Shown: positions 16,524 through 25,469 of the stretch, in pieces
Numbering within the stretch: the first letter of the stretch is position 1
Layout of the letters: the number at the start of each line of letters is the position of its first letter
From: Tsukamurella paurometabola DSM 20162
Lineage (GTDB): Bacteria; Actinomycetota; Actinomycetes; Mycobacteriales; Mycobacteriaceae
Assembly: GCF_000092225.1 (NCBI RefSeq)
Contig: NC_014158.1
Coordinates: 372,001-436,000 of the forward strand
Length of the DNA: 64,000 nucleotides
Reading direction: 5' to 3'
Notes under the pieces: model-generated
The model's database searches: none
What the model saw: only the letters and a program-made list of their open reading frames with translations
Told to the model about the DNA's origin: nothing
Program-made: the position numbers and the translations under genes

Positions 16524-18368
16524 ATGACCTCAGCCACCATTGATGGCCTTGACGGGGACTCGATCCCCACCAAGCACGCGAAGCTCATCGAATGGGTGCG
16601 GGAGGTCGCCGAGCTCACGCAGCCCGAGCGGGTGGTGTGGGCCGACGGCTCCGAGGAGGAGTGGGACCGGCTGACCGCCGAGATGGTCGCGGCCGGCACG
16701 TTCACCAAGCTCAACGAGAACAAGAAGCCGAACTCCTTCCTCGCGCTGTCGGATCCGGCGGACGTGGCACGCGTGGAGTCGCGCACCTACATCTGTTCGG
16801 AGACCAAGGAGGCCGCGGGCCCCACGAACAACTGGGTGCGCCCCGCCGAGATGCGGGCCACCATGACCGATCTGTACCGCGGCTCGATGCAGGGCCGCAC
16901 CATGTACGTCATCCCGTTCTGTATGGGCCCGCTCGGCGCGGAGGACCCGAAGCTGGGCGTCGAGATCTCCGACAGCCCGTACGTCGTGGTGTCGATGAAG
17001 ATCATGACCCGTATGGGCACCGCCGTGCTCGACAAGCTCGGCGAGGACGGCTTCTTCGTCAAGGGCCTGCACTCGGTGGGTAAGCCGCTCGCGCCGGGCG
17101 AGGCCGACGTGCCGTGGCCGTGCAGCGAGACCAAGTACATCACCCACTTCCCGGAGACCCGCGAGATCTGGTCCTACGGAAGTGGTTACGGCGGCAACGC
17201 CCTGCTCGGCAAGAAGTGCTACGCGCTGCGCATCGCCTCGGCCATGGCGCACGACGAGGGCTGGCTCGCCGAGCACATGCTGATCCTCAAGTTGATCTCG
17301 CCGGAGGACAAGGTCTACTACATCGCCGCGGCGTTCCCGTCGGCCTGCGGTAAGACCAACCTCGCGATGATCCAGCCGACCCTGCCGGGCTGGCGCGCCG
17401 AGACCGTCGGCGACGACATCGCGTGGATGCGCTTCGGCAAGGACGGCCGCCTCTACGCGGTCAACCCGGAGTTCGGCTTCTTCGGTGTCGCGCCGGGCAC
17501 CTCGATGGACTCGAACCCGAACGCGATGAAGACCATCGACGCCGGCAACACCCTGTTCACCAACGTCGCCAAGACCGACGACGGTGATGTCTGGTGGGAG
17601 GGTATGTCGGCCGCGCCGCAGCACCTCACCGACTGGCGCGGCAACGACTGGGAGAGCTCCTCGGCGGAGAACGAGGACGGCCTGGTCACCGTTGCCGCGC
17701 ACCCGAACTCGCGCTACACCACCCCGATGTCGCAGTGCCCGTCGATCGCCCCCGAATGGGACGATCCGCAGGGTGTGCCGATCTCGGCGATCCTGTTCGG
17801 CGGCCGTCGCAAGACCACGGTGCCGCTGGTCACGCAGGCCCGCGACTGGAAGCACGGCGTGTTCATGGGCGCCACCGTCGGTTCCGAGCAGACCGCCGCC
17901 GCCGAGGGCAAGGTGGGCACCGTCCGCCGCGACCCGATGGCGATGCTGCCCTTCCTCGGTTACAACGTGGGCGACTACTTCGACCACTGGCTCAACATCG
18001 GTAAGCAGGCCGATGAGTCGAAGCTGCCGGAAGTGTTCTACGTCAACTGGTTCCGTCGCGGCGAGGACAAGCGCTTCCTGTGGCCCGGATTCGGTGAGAA
18101 CACCCGCGTGCTCAAGTGGATCATCGATCGTATCGAGGGCAACGCCGCGGGTAAGGAGACGCCGGTCGGCATCGTCGCCACACCGGAGGAGCTGGATCTC
18201 ACCGGCCTGGACACTCCGGTCGAGGACGTCGCCGAGGCGCTCGCCGTGAACGTCGACGAGTGGCGCGGCGAGATCCCGTCGATCGAGGAGTGGTTCTCGT
18301 TCGTCGGCGACAAGCTGCCCACCGGTCTCCAGGACGAGCTGGACGCGCTCAAGCAGCGACTCGGCTGA
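16524..18368 (+). CDS. pckG: Phosphoenolpyruvate carboxykinase (GTP)
   Basis: A 614-residue enzyme converting oxaloacetate and GTP to PEP, CO2 and GDP, the entry to gluconeogenesis. The GTP-class P-loop [12 protein letters not shown] is near residue 271. Other family blocks are [26 protein letters not shown] and [25 protein letters not shown] lies upstream of the ATG. Full length (about 606-622 in the family). It is followed by a strong hairpin terminator. Confidence 0.97.
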   Translation: MTSATIDGLDGDSIPTKHAKLIEWVREVAELTQPERVVWADGSEEEWDRLTAEMVAAGTFTKLNENKKPNSFLALSDPADVARVESRTYICSETKEAAGPTNNWVRPAEMRATMTDLYRGSMQGRTMYVIPFCMGPLGAEDPKLGVEISDSPYVVVSMKIMTRMGTAVLDKLGEDGFFVKGLHSVGKPLAPGEADVPWPCSETKYITHFPETREIWSYGSGYGGNALLGKKCYALRIASAMAHDEGWLAEHMLILKLISPEDKVYYIAAAFPSACGKTNLAMIQPTLPGWRAETVGDDIAWMRFGKDGRLYAVNPEFGFFGVAPGTSMDSNPNAMKTIDAGNTLFTNVAKTDDGDVWWEGMSAAPQHLTDWRGNDWESSSAENEDGLVTVAAHPNSRYTTPMSQCPSIAPEWDDPQGVPISAILFGGRRKTTVPLVTQARDWKHGVFMGATVGSEQTAAAEGKVGTVRRDPMAMLPFLGYNVGDYFDHWLNIGKQADESKLPEVFYVNWFRRGEDKRFLWPGFGENTRVLKWIIDRIEGNAAGKETPVGIVATPEELDLTGLDTPVEDVAEALAVNVDEWRGEIPSIEEWFSFVGDKLPTGLQDELDALKQRLG

Positions 18369-18389
18369 TACCTCGCGGTTCGCCGCATC

Positions 18390-18427
18390 GACGCACCCGT
18401 CCACGCAGGATCGTGGGCGGGTGCGTC
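18390..18427 (+). terminator. Rho-independent-like terminator of pckG
   Basis: The inverted repeat GACGCACCCG ... CGGGTGCGTC, extended inward by CCAC/GTGG with a one-base offset, forms a 14-bp stem 21 bp after the pckG stop. Confidence 0.8.
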
Positions 18428-18499
18428 TGTCAGAACCCGTTACCTGTCAGGGAATGCGCCTACTGGTGCCCGACGTGCGATAGCCGCCGGCGCCTGCGA

Positions 18500-19252
18500 T
18501 CAGCCGCCGACCGCGAACGGCAGCCACCGTGCGGCCAGGCCGGCGATCACGCCACCGACGATCGGTCCCAGGATGGGCACCCACGAGTAGTTCCAGTCGC
18601 TGCCGCCCTTGCCGGGGATCGGCAGTAGCAGGTGGGCCAGGCGCGGACCCAGATCACGCGCGGGATTGATCGCGTATCCGGTGGGACCGCCGAGGGAGAG
18701 GCCGATGCCGACGACCACCAGGGCGACCGCGAGCGGTCCGAGTCCCGTTGGTGTGCCACCGAAGTTGAGCACCACGTAGACCAGCACGAAGGTCGCGACG
18801 ACCTCGGTCACCGCGTTCCAGCCGTAGCTGCGGATAGCGGGGGCGGTGGCGAACACGCCGAGCTTGTCGGCGGGGTCCGCGGCGGAGTCGAACTGCGCTT
18901 TGAACGTGAGCCAGCACAGCACTGCGCCGAGGAACGCGCCGATCAACTGAGCGGAGAAGTAGACCGCGGTCGATGCCGCACTCACCGGTACGCCGGGGGC
19001 GTATTCACTTGCGCCTCTGGATAGAAGGCCCAGGGTGATCGCCGGATTGAGGTGCGCGCCGGATTTCGCCGCCACGTAGACGCCCGCGAAGACGGCGAGG
19101 CCCCAGCCCCAGGCGATGGTCATCGTCGCGCCCGACCCTTTACCGCGGGTGAACAGGACGTTCGCCACCACACCGCAGCCGAGCAATGTGAGCATGGCGG
19201 TCCCCGCCACCTCGGATCCGAAGACGACTCCCAGGGAGATGTTGTCGGTCAT
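18500..19252 (-). CDS. glpF: Aquaglyceroporin / glycerol uptake facilitator (MIP family)
   Basis: A 250-residue six-helix channel. Both half-helix NPA motifs are present, HLNPAITLG and AINPARDLGPR. The Asp right after the second NPAR is the marker of glycerol-conducting rather than water-only channels. The C-terminus lacks a regulatory extension. No glycerol kinase is adjacent, so glycerol metabolism genes lie elsewhere. It faces the pckG terminator convergently. Confidence 0.9.
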   Translation of the reverse strand: MTDNISLGVVFGSEVAGTAMLTLLGCGVVANVLFTRGKGSGATMTIAWGWGLAVFAGVYVAAKSGAHLNPAITLGLLSRGASEYAPGVPVSAASTAVYFSAQLIGAFLGAVLCWLTFKAQFDSAADPADKLGVFATAPAIRSYGWNAVTEVVATFVLVYVVLNFGGTPTGLGPLAVALVVVGIGLSLGGPTGYAINPARDLGPRLAHLLLPIPGKGGSDWNYSWVPILGPIVGGVIAGLAARWLPFAVGG

Positions 19253-19370
19253 GGTCCTCCGGTCTCATCGAATGCGGACCGCGGGGGTGTGCGGGCCGTA
19301 CCCGAGTCGATCATGCGGGGGACTGCGATCGCAGAGGACTCCCCGATCCTGCGACAAAATTGATGCCCCG

Positions 19371-20346
19371 CTAGAGGGCGCGGCGCCGCCCGTAGCTGCC
19401 GAATTCGAGGAGAAGGAGCGCCGCGGCCACGCGGGGCAGGTGGCGCCACCGCAGCATGACGGCGCGCTCCTGGTCGAAGGCGTGATACTTGCGCAGGTAC
19501 CGGTATAGCCGCTCGACGTGGATCAGTGGGTCGAAGGCGTGCGCGGCCCGCCGGAGCAGGGGGTGGCCGTCCCGGCTGAACAGGTCGGGGAAGGGCGCGA
19601 AAGCGAGCGAGACCCGCTTGTACCCGTGGTCGCGGGCCCAGGTGAAGACATCGTCGGTGAGCCGTTCGTCCACGCCGTTAGGCGCGCTGGGCGCACGCAG
19701 TGGCTCGTCGAGGGAGAGGTCCTCGGGGCCGGCGGGAAGGTAGCGGTGCGCGGCGCAGAGAGTGCCGTCCGCGGTCCGGGCGAGTGCGATCACTCCGTCG
19801 GGAGCGGTGCCGTCGAGCATGCGGCCGAGGATCATCGAGAAGCCGCGAGTGGGATCGTGACCCGCGGCGCGTTCCATCGCGCGGATGGCCGTGGCACCGG
19901 ATGTGGGGAGGTCGCCTTCGCGCACGATCTCGACGGTGACGCCGGCATTACGGGTCCGGGCGATGGCCTGCCGGAGGTTGCGGAATCGTCGGCCGGTCAG
20001 GTGGAAGGTGGTGGTCTCGATGACCACGTCGCGGCCGATGGGGGCGGCCCGCAGGCCGTGCGCCTCCCAGGTGCGACGATGCGCCTCGCCGGCACCGAGC
20101 ACGGCGATCGGGCGGCGGCCGGCCCGGCGGACGAATTCGGCGATCGCGGCGTCACGGTCCTCGGCGGTCGCCCCGACCGGATCGCCGCTGGCCACCGCGA
20201 CGCCGAGGCGCACGGCGTAGGCGAGCGCCGCCTCGCCGCCGGGGGGAGAAGACGTGGTGCTTCTCGGGGCGTAGTGCGAAGGGCGCCAGCGGATCGCCGA
20301 TGGACTCCCGGATCAGCGCCTCGACACTTTCATGTTCGAAGGACAT
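19371..20346 (-). pseudogene. DUF2156 (LPG-synthase C-terminal-like) protein, frameshifted
   Basis: The ATG at 20346 opens MSFEHESVEALIRESIGDPL and runs into a different frame. The remaining 281 residues continue in a second frame (GGEAALAYAVRLGVAVASGDPVG ... to the stop at 19371). The break is at a run of six G on the plus strand (20241-20246; six C in the coding strand): removing one base joins HVFSPGGEAALAY in one 324-residue frame. The joined protein matches the DUF2156/GNAT-like catalytic domain of phosphatidylglycerol lysyltransferases (RNLRQAIARTRNAGV, GHDPTRGFSMILGRM, YLRKYHAFDQ). It lacks the membrane domain. Either a young pseudogene, a phase-variable tract, or a homopolymer sequencing error. 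Confidence 0.8.
20241..20246. other. Homopolymer G6 at the frameshift
   Basis: Six consecutive G (C in the gene) where five would restore the DUF2156 frame. Such tracts are both slippage-prone and a classic site of assembly error. Confidence 0.8.
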
Positions 20347-20524
20347 GGTTTGAGTATGCGCCCGGTGCGCACTCGGGGCGTGCCGTGGGTCCGCACTCGA
20401 TGCGTCAGCACCATGGATCGGCCTAGTCGATGTAAAACGTCAAAAGTATCTATTGTACTGATTCGTTCCGCAGATGAATCATGGACCGAAGCGACCTGTT
20501 CTCTTTACGACCAGCGAGGTGGAG

Positions 20525-21835
20525 ATGTCGGACACGGAAGTCGAGGCCCTCGTCATCGGCGCCGGCCAAGCCGGTATCGCGATGAGTGAGCATCTCGGCG
20601 CGCACGAAATACCCCACCTCGTCGTGGAGCGTGATCGCATCGCCGAGCGCTGGCATTCCTGGCGGTGGGATTCGATGGTCGCCAATGGACCCGCCTGGCA
20701 CGACCGATTCCCTGGCCTCGAATTCGATATCCGGCCAGATGATTTCGCGGGAAAGAGGCAAGTGGCGGATTACCTCTGCGCCTACGCTGAGATGATCAAT
20801 GCCCCGATCCGGACCGGTGTCGAGGTCACGTCTGTGACGAAGTGCACTGGGAGAGCTGGGTTTCGGGTAGACACCTCGCAGGGTGTGATCCACGCCCGAT
20901 ACGTGATATCGGCGACGGGAGCATTCCAGAAGCCAGTGATACCGGCCATCCTTCCCCAGCACGCACGCATTCATCAGATCCACTCGGTCGACTATCGCAA
21001 CCCGCAGCAACTTCCAGGAGGCGCGGTACTGGTGATCGGTGCCGGATCGTCGGGGGTCCAGATCGCTGACGAACTGCGCAGTTCCGGGAGGAGAGTATTC
21101 CTGTCGGTGGGGCCGCACGATCGTCCACCGCGCCGATACCGCGGACGGGACTTCTGTTGGTGGTTGGGAGTCCTCGGTCAATGGGATGCTGCTACGCCAC
21201 CTGCCGGTGCTGAACATGTGACGATCGCCGTCAGCGGGGCGAACGGGGGACGCACAGTCGACTTCCGCGCACTCGCCGCCGACGGCATCACGTTGCTCGG
21301 ACGCGCAGAGCGTTTCGAGCGTGGTGCGTTGCGTTTCTCGGATGATCTTCGAGCGAACATCGAAGCAGGCGATGCCAGCTATCTATCGATGCTCGATGAA
21401 GCCGACGACTACGTTCTGCGGAACGGGCTCGATCTGCCAGAAGACCCGCAGGCCAGGACTTCCCTCCCGGACCCGGAATGCATGCTCGATCCGGTGCGAG
21501 AAGTGGATCTTGCCGCGGAGGACATTCGATCGGTGGTGTGGGCAACGGGCTTCGCGAATGACTTCGGTTGGCTCAAGGTGGACGTATTCGACGATCGCGG
21601 TCGACCCGAGCACCAGCGAGGTGTCTGCACTGAGCCGGGGATCTACTTCCTCGGACTTCCTTGGCTTTCACGGCGTGGTTCCAGCTTCATCTGGGGCGTG
21701 TGGCACGACGCCAGACACCTTGCGGACCAGATCGCCATCCAGCAGGGGTATCTGCGATACACCGGTTCGGAGTGTGCGCGCAGTGAGCGGGGCGCAGACC
21801 GGAACGACCGATCCGCTCAAGGAGCCCGACCATGA
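20525..21835 (+). CDS. Flavin-containing monooxygenase (CzcO/FMO-type)
   Basis: A 436-residue FAD/NADPH-dependent monooxygenase. Two dinucleotide sites are visible: VIGAGQAGIAMSEHL (FAD, residues about 9-23) and VIGAGSSGVQIADEL (NADPH, about 175). Between them ARIHQIHSVDYRNP resembles the FMO/Baeyer-Villiger fingerprint. A late ATG-box-like stretch, SVVWATGFANDF, is present. ATG 20525 is preferred, preceded by GAGGTGG; an ATG at 20474 has no ribosome site. It opens an operon with four-base overlaps to ridA and onward. It probably hydroxylates or N-oxidises an intermediate of the amine pathway; the substrate is unknown. Confidence 0.85.
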   Translation: MSDTEVEALVIGAGQAGIAMSEHLGAHEIPHLVVERDRIAERWHSWRWDSMVANGPAWHDRFPGLEFDIRPDDFAGKRQVADYLCAYAEMINAPIRTGVEVTSVTKCTGRAGFRVDTSQGVIHARYVISATGAFQKPVIPAILPQHARIHQIHSVDYRNPQQLPGGAVLVIGAGSSGVQIADELRSSGRRVFLSVGPHDRPPRRYRGRDFCWWLGVLGQWDAATPPAGAEHVTIAVSGANGGRTVDFRALAADGITLLGRAERFERGALRFSDDLRANIEAGDASYLSMLDEADDYVLRNGLDLPEDPQARTSLPDPECMLDPVREVDLAAEDIRSVVWATGFANDFGWLKVDVFDDRGRPEHQRGVCTEPGIYFLGLPWLSRRGSSFIWGVWHDARHLADQIAIQQGYLRYTGSECARSERGADRNDRSAQGARP

Positions 21836-22281
21836 ACACTCCCGCCGCGAGACCCACCCATCGTCGTATCCGCCCGTTCAATACGAGAGACACCTATCCG
21901 GAACAGAATCTCGACAACGACCTGTGTCAGGCGGTGGTGGCCGGAGGTGTCGTCTACCTTCGCGGCCAGATCGGTCAAGACTTGGATACGCGGGAATCCG
22001 TCGGAGTAGGAGACGTGAAGGTCCAAGCGCATCAGGCGATGAGGAATATCTCTCAGCTGCTGGAGGAGGCGGGAAGCTCACTGAGAGACATCGTGAAGGT
22101 CACCGTCTATCTCACGGATGTGCGCTATCGCGAGGTGGTGTACCGGGTGATGGGGGAATGGCTCGCGGGTGTGTACCCGGTGTCCACCGGACTGGTCGTC
22201 GATGCGCTCGCCCGCCCCGAGTGGCTCGTGGAGATCGATGCGGTCGCGGTGCTGAGCGCGCCAGAGGGTGTGGCCCGGTGA
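21832..22281 (+). CDS. RidA/YjgF family protein
   Basis: A 149-residue RidA-like enzyme, expected to hydrolyse reactive enamine/imine intermediates, or a catabolic paralogue that acts on a pathway intermediate. Family features are VYLRGQIGQDL, a dimer/trimer core AMRNISQLLEEAGSSLRDIVKVTVYLTD and the C-terminal VEIDAVAVL. It overlaps the monooxygenase stop (ATGA) and its own stop overlaps the next start (GTGA). It carries a short N-terminal extension of about 15 residues compared with housekeeping RidA. Confidence 0.88.
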   Translation: MNTPAARPTHRRIRPFNTRDTYPEQNLDNDLCQAVVAGGVVYLRGQIGQDLDTRESVGVGDVKVQAHQAMRNISQLLEEAGSSLRDIVKVTVYLTDVRYREVVYRVMGEWLAGVYPVSTGLVVDALARPEWLVEIDAVAVLSAPEGVAR

Positions 22282-22332
22282 CACTGTCGTTGGTAGCGCG
22301 TGATCCGCACAGTGGGGCCTTCGGCATCATCA
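22278..22332 (+). pseudogene. DUF1028 gene, 5' fragment cut by IS copy 1
   Basis: The GTG at 22278 overlaps the ridA stop and encodes MTLSLVARDPHSGAFGII, the start of a DUF1028 protein. The frame then enters the IS and stops after RACCTGR. Joining base 22332 to 23629, which removes the element and one copy of the TCA duplication, restores ...GAFGIIIASSSPAVASR and a 224-residue frame. Confidence 0.9.
22330..22332. repeat. Target-site duplication TCA (copy 1)
   Basis: TCA at 22330-22332 is repeated at 23626-23628, directly flanking the IS ends. A 3-bp duplication is usual for IS3-family elements. Confidence 0.8.
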
Positions 22333-22401
22333 GGGCCTGCTGCACGGGTAGGTGACATCTGATCTGTGGTGCCGAGGGGTGCCGCTGGAAGGATGTGCAC
22401 T

Positions 22402-22695
22402 GTGCCTAAGCCGTATCCGAAGGAGTTCCGCGACGATGTGGTCCGTGTCGCGCGTAATCGTGAGCCGGGAGTCCGTCTCAAGCAGATCGCTGCCGACTTC
22501 GGCATTAGCGAGTCGTGCCTGATGAACTGGGTGAAGACCGCCGATGTCGAGGCCGGCTCCAAGTCCGGGAGCAGTGCGGCGCAGTCGGCGACCGAGAGGC
22601 AAATGCGTAAGCGGATTCGGCTCCTTGAGCAGGAGAATGAGGTCCTGCGTCGTGCGGCTGCGTATCTGTCGCAGGCGAACCTGCCGGGAAAATGA
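22402..22695 (+). CDS. IS3-family OrfA (HTH protein), copy 1
   Basis: About 97 residues from GTG 22402 (GGAAGG nine bases upstream; ATG 22393 is an alternative). The N-terminal HTH PYPKEFRDDVVRVARN...IAADFGISESCLMNWVK recognises the IS ends. A C-terminal leucine zipper, RIRLLEQENEVLRRAAAYL, mediates dimerisation with the transposase. The gene ends in AAATGATG, overlapping orfB. Confidence 0.92.
   Translation: MPKPYPKEFRDDVVRVARNREPGVRLKQIAADFGISESCLMNWVKTADVEAGSKSGSSAAQSATERQMRKRIRLLEQENEVLRRAAAYLSQANLPGK
22686..22692 (+). promoter_or_regulatory. -1 programmed frameshift heptamer GGGAAAA, copy 1
   Basis: In the orfA frame the bases read G GGA AAA followed by TGA, a canonical X XXY YYZ slippery site. 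A -1 slip continues into ATG ATG of orfB and would give an OrfAB fusion transposase. The orfB start codon also overlaps the orfA stop, allowing separate OrfB. Confidence 0.75.
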
Positions 22696-23594
22696 TGTAC
22701 CCGCTCGTGAAAGAGCTCGCCGACGACGGTGTTCCCGTCACGGTGTCGTGCCGGGTTTTGAAGCTCTCCCGTCAGCCTTACTACCGTTGGCTCGCCGCCC
22801 CGGTCCCCGCGACGGAGCTGGTCGAGGCGTATCGCGCGAACGCCCTGTTCGACGCCAGCGTTGATGATCCGGAGTTCGGTCACCGGTTACTCGCAGACGA
22901 GGCCCGCGCTGCCGGTGAGCCTATGGCGGACCGCACTGCGTGGCGGATCTGCCGCGACAACCGGTGGTGGAGCGTCTTCGGAAAGAAACGCTCGAGCAAG
23001 GGCGGCAAACCCGGGCCCGCGGTCCACGACGATCTATGCACCGTCACCGACGAGCACGGCAGGACTCGTCACCGGTTCACCGCAGATGCACCGAATCGGT
23101 TGTGGCTCACAGATATCACTGAACACAGGGCTCGGGAAGGGAAGCTGTATCTGTGTGCGATCAAAGATGCCTACTCCGGGCGGATCGTCGGCTACTCCGT
23201 CGACTCGAGGATGAAGGCCCGGCTCGCCGTCAACGCCCTCAACAACGCTGTCGCGATGCGCGGTGATGTCACCGGATGCATAGTTCATAGTGACAGAGGA
23301 TCGCAATTCCGGAGCCGAAAATTCCGACGTGCCTTGGAATATCACGGACTACGCGGATCAATGGGCCGAGTCGCCTCCTGCGGCGACAATGCCGCGATGG
23401 AGTCGTTCTTCAGCCTGCTGCAGAACAACGTCCTCGACCGCCACTGCTGGGCCACCCGGCAGGAACTGCGGACCGCGATCATCACCTGGATCGAACGGAC
23501 CTACCACCGCCGGCGCCGACAACGCCGCCTTGGACGATTGACACCCATCGCATTCGAGTCCACCATGAACCCGGCCGCGCCACACGCGGCCTGA
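22692..23594 (+). CDS. IS3-family OrfB transposase (DDE), copy 1
   Basis: A 300-residue integrase-fold transposase. The catalytic triad is seen as Asp in WLTDITEH, Asp in VHSDRGSQF and Glu in NAAMESFFSLLQ, with the family's spacing. The N-terminal HTH_21 region precedes it (HRLLADEARAAG). Full length and intact. It moves the element through a circular intermediate, as known for IS3 elements. Confidence 0.95.
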   Translation: MMYPLVKELADDGVPVTVSCRVLKLSRQPYYRWLAAPVPATELVEAYRANALFDASVDDPEFGHRLLADEARAAGEPMADRTAWRICRDNRWWSVFGKKRSSKGGKPGPAVHDDLCTVTDEHGRTRHRFTADAPNRLWLTDITEHRAREGKLYLCAIKDAYSGRIVGYSVDSRMKARLAVNALNNAVAMRGDVTGCIVHSDRGSQFRSRKFRRALEYHGLRGSMGRVASCGDNAAMESFFSLLQNNVLDRHCWATRQELRTAIITWIERTYHRRRRQRRLGRLTPIAFESTMNPAAPHAA

Positions 23595-23625
23595 CCAACT
23601 TGTCACCTACCCGTGCAGCAGGCCC

Positions 23626-24248
23626 TCATCGCCTCGTCGAGTCCCGCGGTGGCGTCCCGGTGTGCCCACATTCGGGCCGGGACCGGCGTCGTCGCATCGC
23701 AGAACGTGACCAATCCCGGCTTGGGGACCATGGTTCTAGGTTCACTCGCCGGAGGCGCTGATGCCCGTTCCGCACTGGAGTGGGCTCTGGCGCGGGAAGA
23801 GTTTCCCGCCTATCGCCAAGTGACGATTGTCGATGCCCGCGGTAGGACAGCAGTTCACTCGGGCGCCCGAAGTCTCGGGGTTCACGGGCATGCCGTCGGA
23901 GAGCAGGCCGTGGCCGCAGGCAATCTCCTGGCGGATGAGGCGGTGGTGAGGGAGATGCTGGCGGGTTATCGGCACAGCTCCGCACCAGCTTTCGAAGTCC
24001 GGCTGCTGGATGGACTGAGCGCAGCACTCGGCGCGGGCGGCGAGGCGGGGCCGGTTCGCTCCGCAGGTCTGATGGTGGTCGAGGATGTGGCCTGGCCCGT
24101 GACGGATCTGCGTATCGACGATGCCGACGACCCGATATCGGAATTGAAACGGCTGTGGCGGATCTGGGAGCCCCAGAAAGGCGACTACCGGCTTCGGGCT
24201 CTCGATCCCACCCGTGCCCCGTCGTACGGCGTTGAGGGGGATCTATGA
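23626..24248 (+). pseudogene. DUF1028 gene, 3' fragment after IS copy 1
   Basis: Continues IASSSPAVASRCAHIRAGTGVVASQNVTNPGLG and the rest of a DUF1028 protein to the stop at 24248. A GTG inside the IS end (23613) could start a truncated product, MQQALIASSS..., but it lacks the conserved N-terminal strand. DUF1028 proteins have an Ntn-hydrolase-like look and cluster with amidohydrolases and RidA in catabolic operons; no reaction is established. It overlaps the M20 gene start by four bases. Confidence 0.9.
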
Positions 24249-25399
24249 CCTCGCTGGACGAGGCCATTGAGTCCGTCGTCGCCGGAGTGCATCCGAACCT
24301 ACTCGACCTGGCGCGTGATCTGTTCGACCACCCGGAAGTCGCCTGGGAGGAAGTGCGTTCTGCGCGACGTGTTGCCGCACAGTTGTCGGACCACGGCTTC
24401 GAGGTGACCGAGCGCTATGTCGGTGTGGATACCGCCTTCGCGGCGACAATCGGCACCGGGGGACTGCATTTCGCCCTCTGTGCGGAGTACGACGCACTGC
24501 CGGGACTCGGCCATGCCTGTGGGCACAACCTGATTTCAGCGATCACAGTCGGTGCAGCGATTTCGCTGGCCCCGCTGGTGGATGATCTGGGCCTGACGCT
24601 CACAGTGCTGGGCACGCCGGCCGAAGAGGGCGGTGGCGGCAAGATCGAGTTGCTCGAAAGAGGAGCATTCGCCGGTCAGCATGCGGCGGCCATGGTGCAC
24701 CCAGGGCCGGTCGATGTTGCGCGTGCCAAGCCTTTCGCGGTGTCGCACAGTCATATCGACTACCGAGGAAAGGCGGCGCACGCCGCCGCATACCCGGATC
24801 GCGGTGTCAATGCCGCTGATGCCTTCACCGTGGCTCAGGTTGCGATCGGATTGCTCCGCCAACAACTCCCGTCATCTGTGCGGGTGCACGGCGTGGTGAC
24901 TCACGCCGGCGAGGCGCCGAACTCGATCGCTGAGCACACCGAGGGCCGATGGTACGTTCGCGCCGAGACCCTGGCAGAACTGGAATCGATCGAGCCGAGA
25001 GTCATGCGCTGTTTCGAAGCAGGGGCATGGGCCACCGGGGCCGAACTCACCGTGTCGCCAGAATCCAAGCCCTACGCCGAATTCCGAACCGATGAGCAGT
25101 TGTTGGCCTGTTGTCAGTCTCGGGCTCGTGCGATCGGCCGGCGATTCGACGATGGGGGCGACGCGATGATGGCGCGCGCTTCCACCGACATGGGAAACGT
25201 CTCACAGGCCTTGCCGGCTATACACCCGTACATCGGGATCGACTCACTCCCCGCGGTCAATCACCAGCCCGAGTTCGCCGCCGCCACGCTCTCTGCGGCG
25301 GCCGGTACAGCGGTCGCTCAGGGTGCCGTCGCACTCGCCGGGACAGTGGTCGACGCCGCGACCCGGTCCTCTATCCGGCGGCGACTGGAGTCCGTTTGA
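24245..25399 (+). CDS. M20-family amidohydrolase / metallopeptidase
   Basis: A 384-residue M20D-type zinc hydrolase that cleaves an amide such as an N-acyl or aminoacyl bond. Metal-ligand motifs are CAEYDALPGLGHACGHN and GTPAEEGGGGK, then VHPGP; the dimerisation domain follows (DYRGKAAHAAAYPDRGVNAADAF). It starts at ATG 24245, overlapping the DUF1028 stop. It resembles the aminobenzoyl-glutamate/indole-acetyl-amino acid hydrolase branch. IS copy 1 upstream should reduce its expression unless the element carries an outward promoter. Confidence 0.88.
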   Translation: MTSLDEAIESVVAGVHPNLLDLARDLFDHPEVAWEEVRSARRVAAQLSDHGFEVTERYVGVDTAFAATIGTGGLHFALCAEYDALPGLGHACGHNLISAITVGAAISLAPLVDDLGLTLTVLGTPAEEGGGGKIELLERGAFAGQHAAAMVHPGPVDVARAKPFAVSHSHIDYRGKAAHAAAYPDRGVNAADAFTVAQVAIGLLRQQLPSSVRVHGVVTHAGEAPNSIAEHTEGRWYVRAETLAELESIEPRVMRCFEAGAWATGAELTVSPESKPYAEFRTDEQLLACCQSRARAIGRRFDDGGDAMMARASTDMGNVSQALPAIHPYIGIDSLPAVNHQPEFAAATLSAAAGTAVAQGAVALAGTVVDAATRSSIRRRLESV

Positions 25400-25469
25400 G
25401 TCAGCCGTAGTTCCACACAGCCGATACACGTCGATCAGCTCGCTGATCATCCCCGACGGAGGAAAGTCC

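Larger units (their letters stand above)
22333..23625 (+). mobile_element. IS3-family insertion sequence, copy 1 (1293 bp)
   Basis: The element is bounded by perfect 25-bp inverted repeats: the left end reads GGGCCTGCTGCACGGG inward and the right end is its reverse complement. It contains orfA and orfB with a -1 frameshift signal at the junction and is flanked by TCA duplications. It interrupts the DUF1028 gene. A second copy of the same length and apparently identical sequence lies inverted at 28812-30104. Confidence 0.95.

Noticed and set aside
16530-18404. Antisense open frame covering all of pckG
   Set aside because: Translates to Arg/Val/Gly-rich sequence with no family likeness; typical shadow frame in GC-rich DNA.
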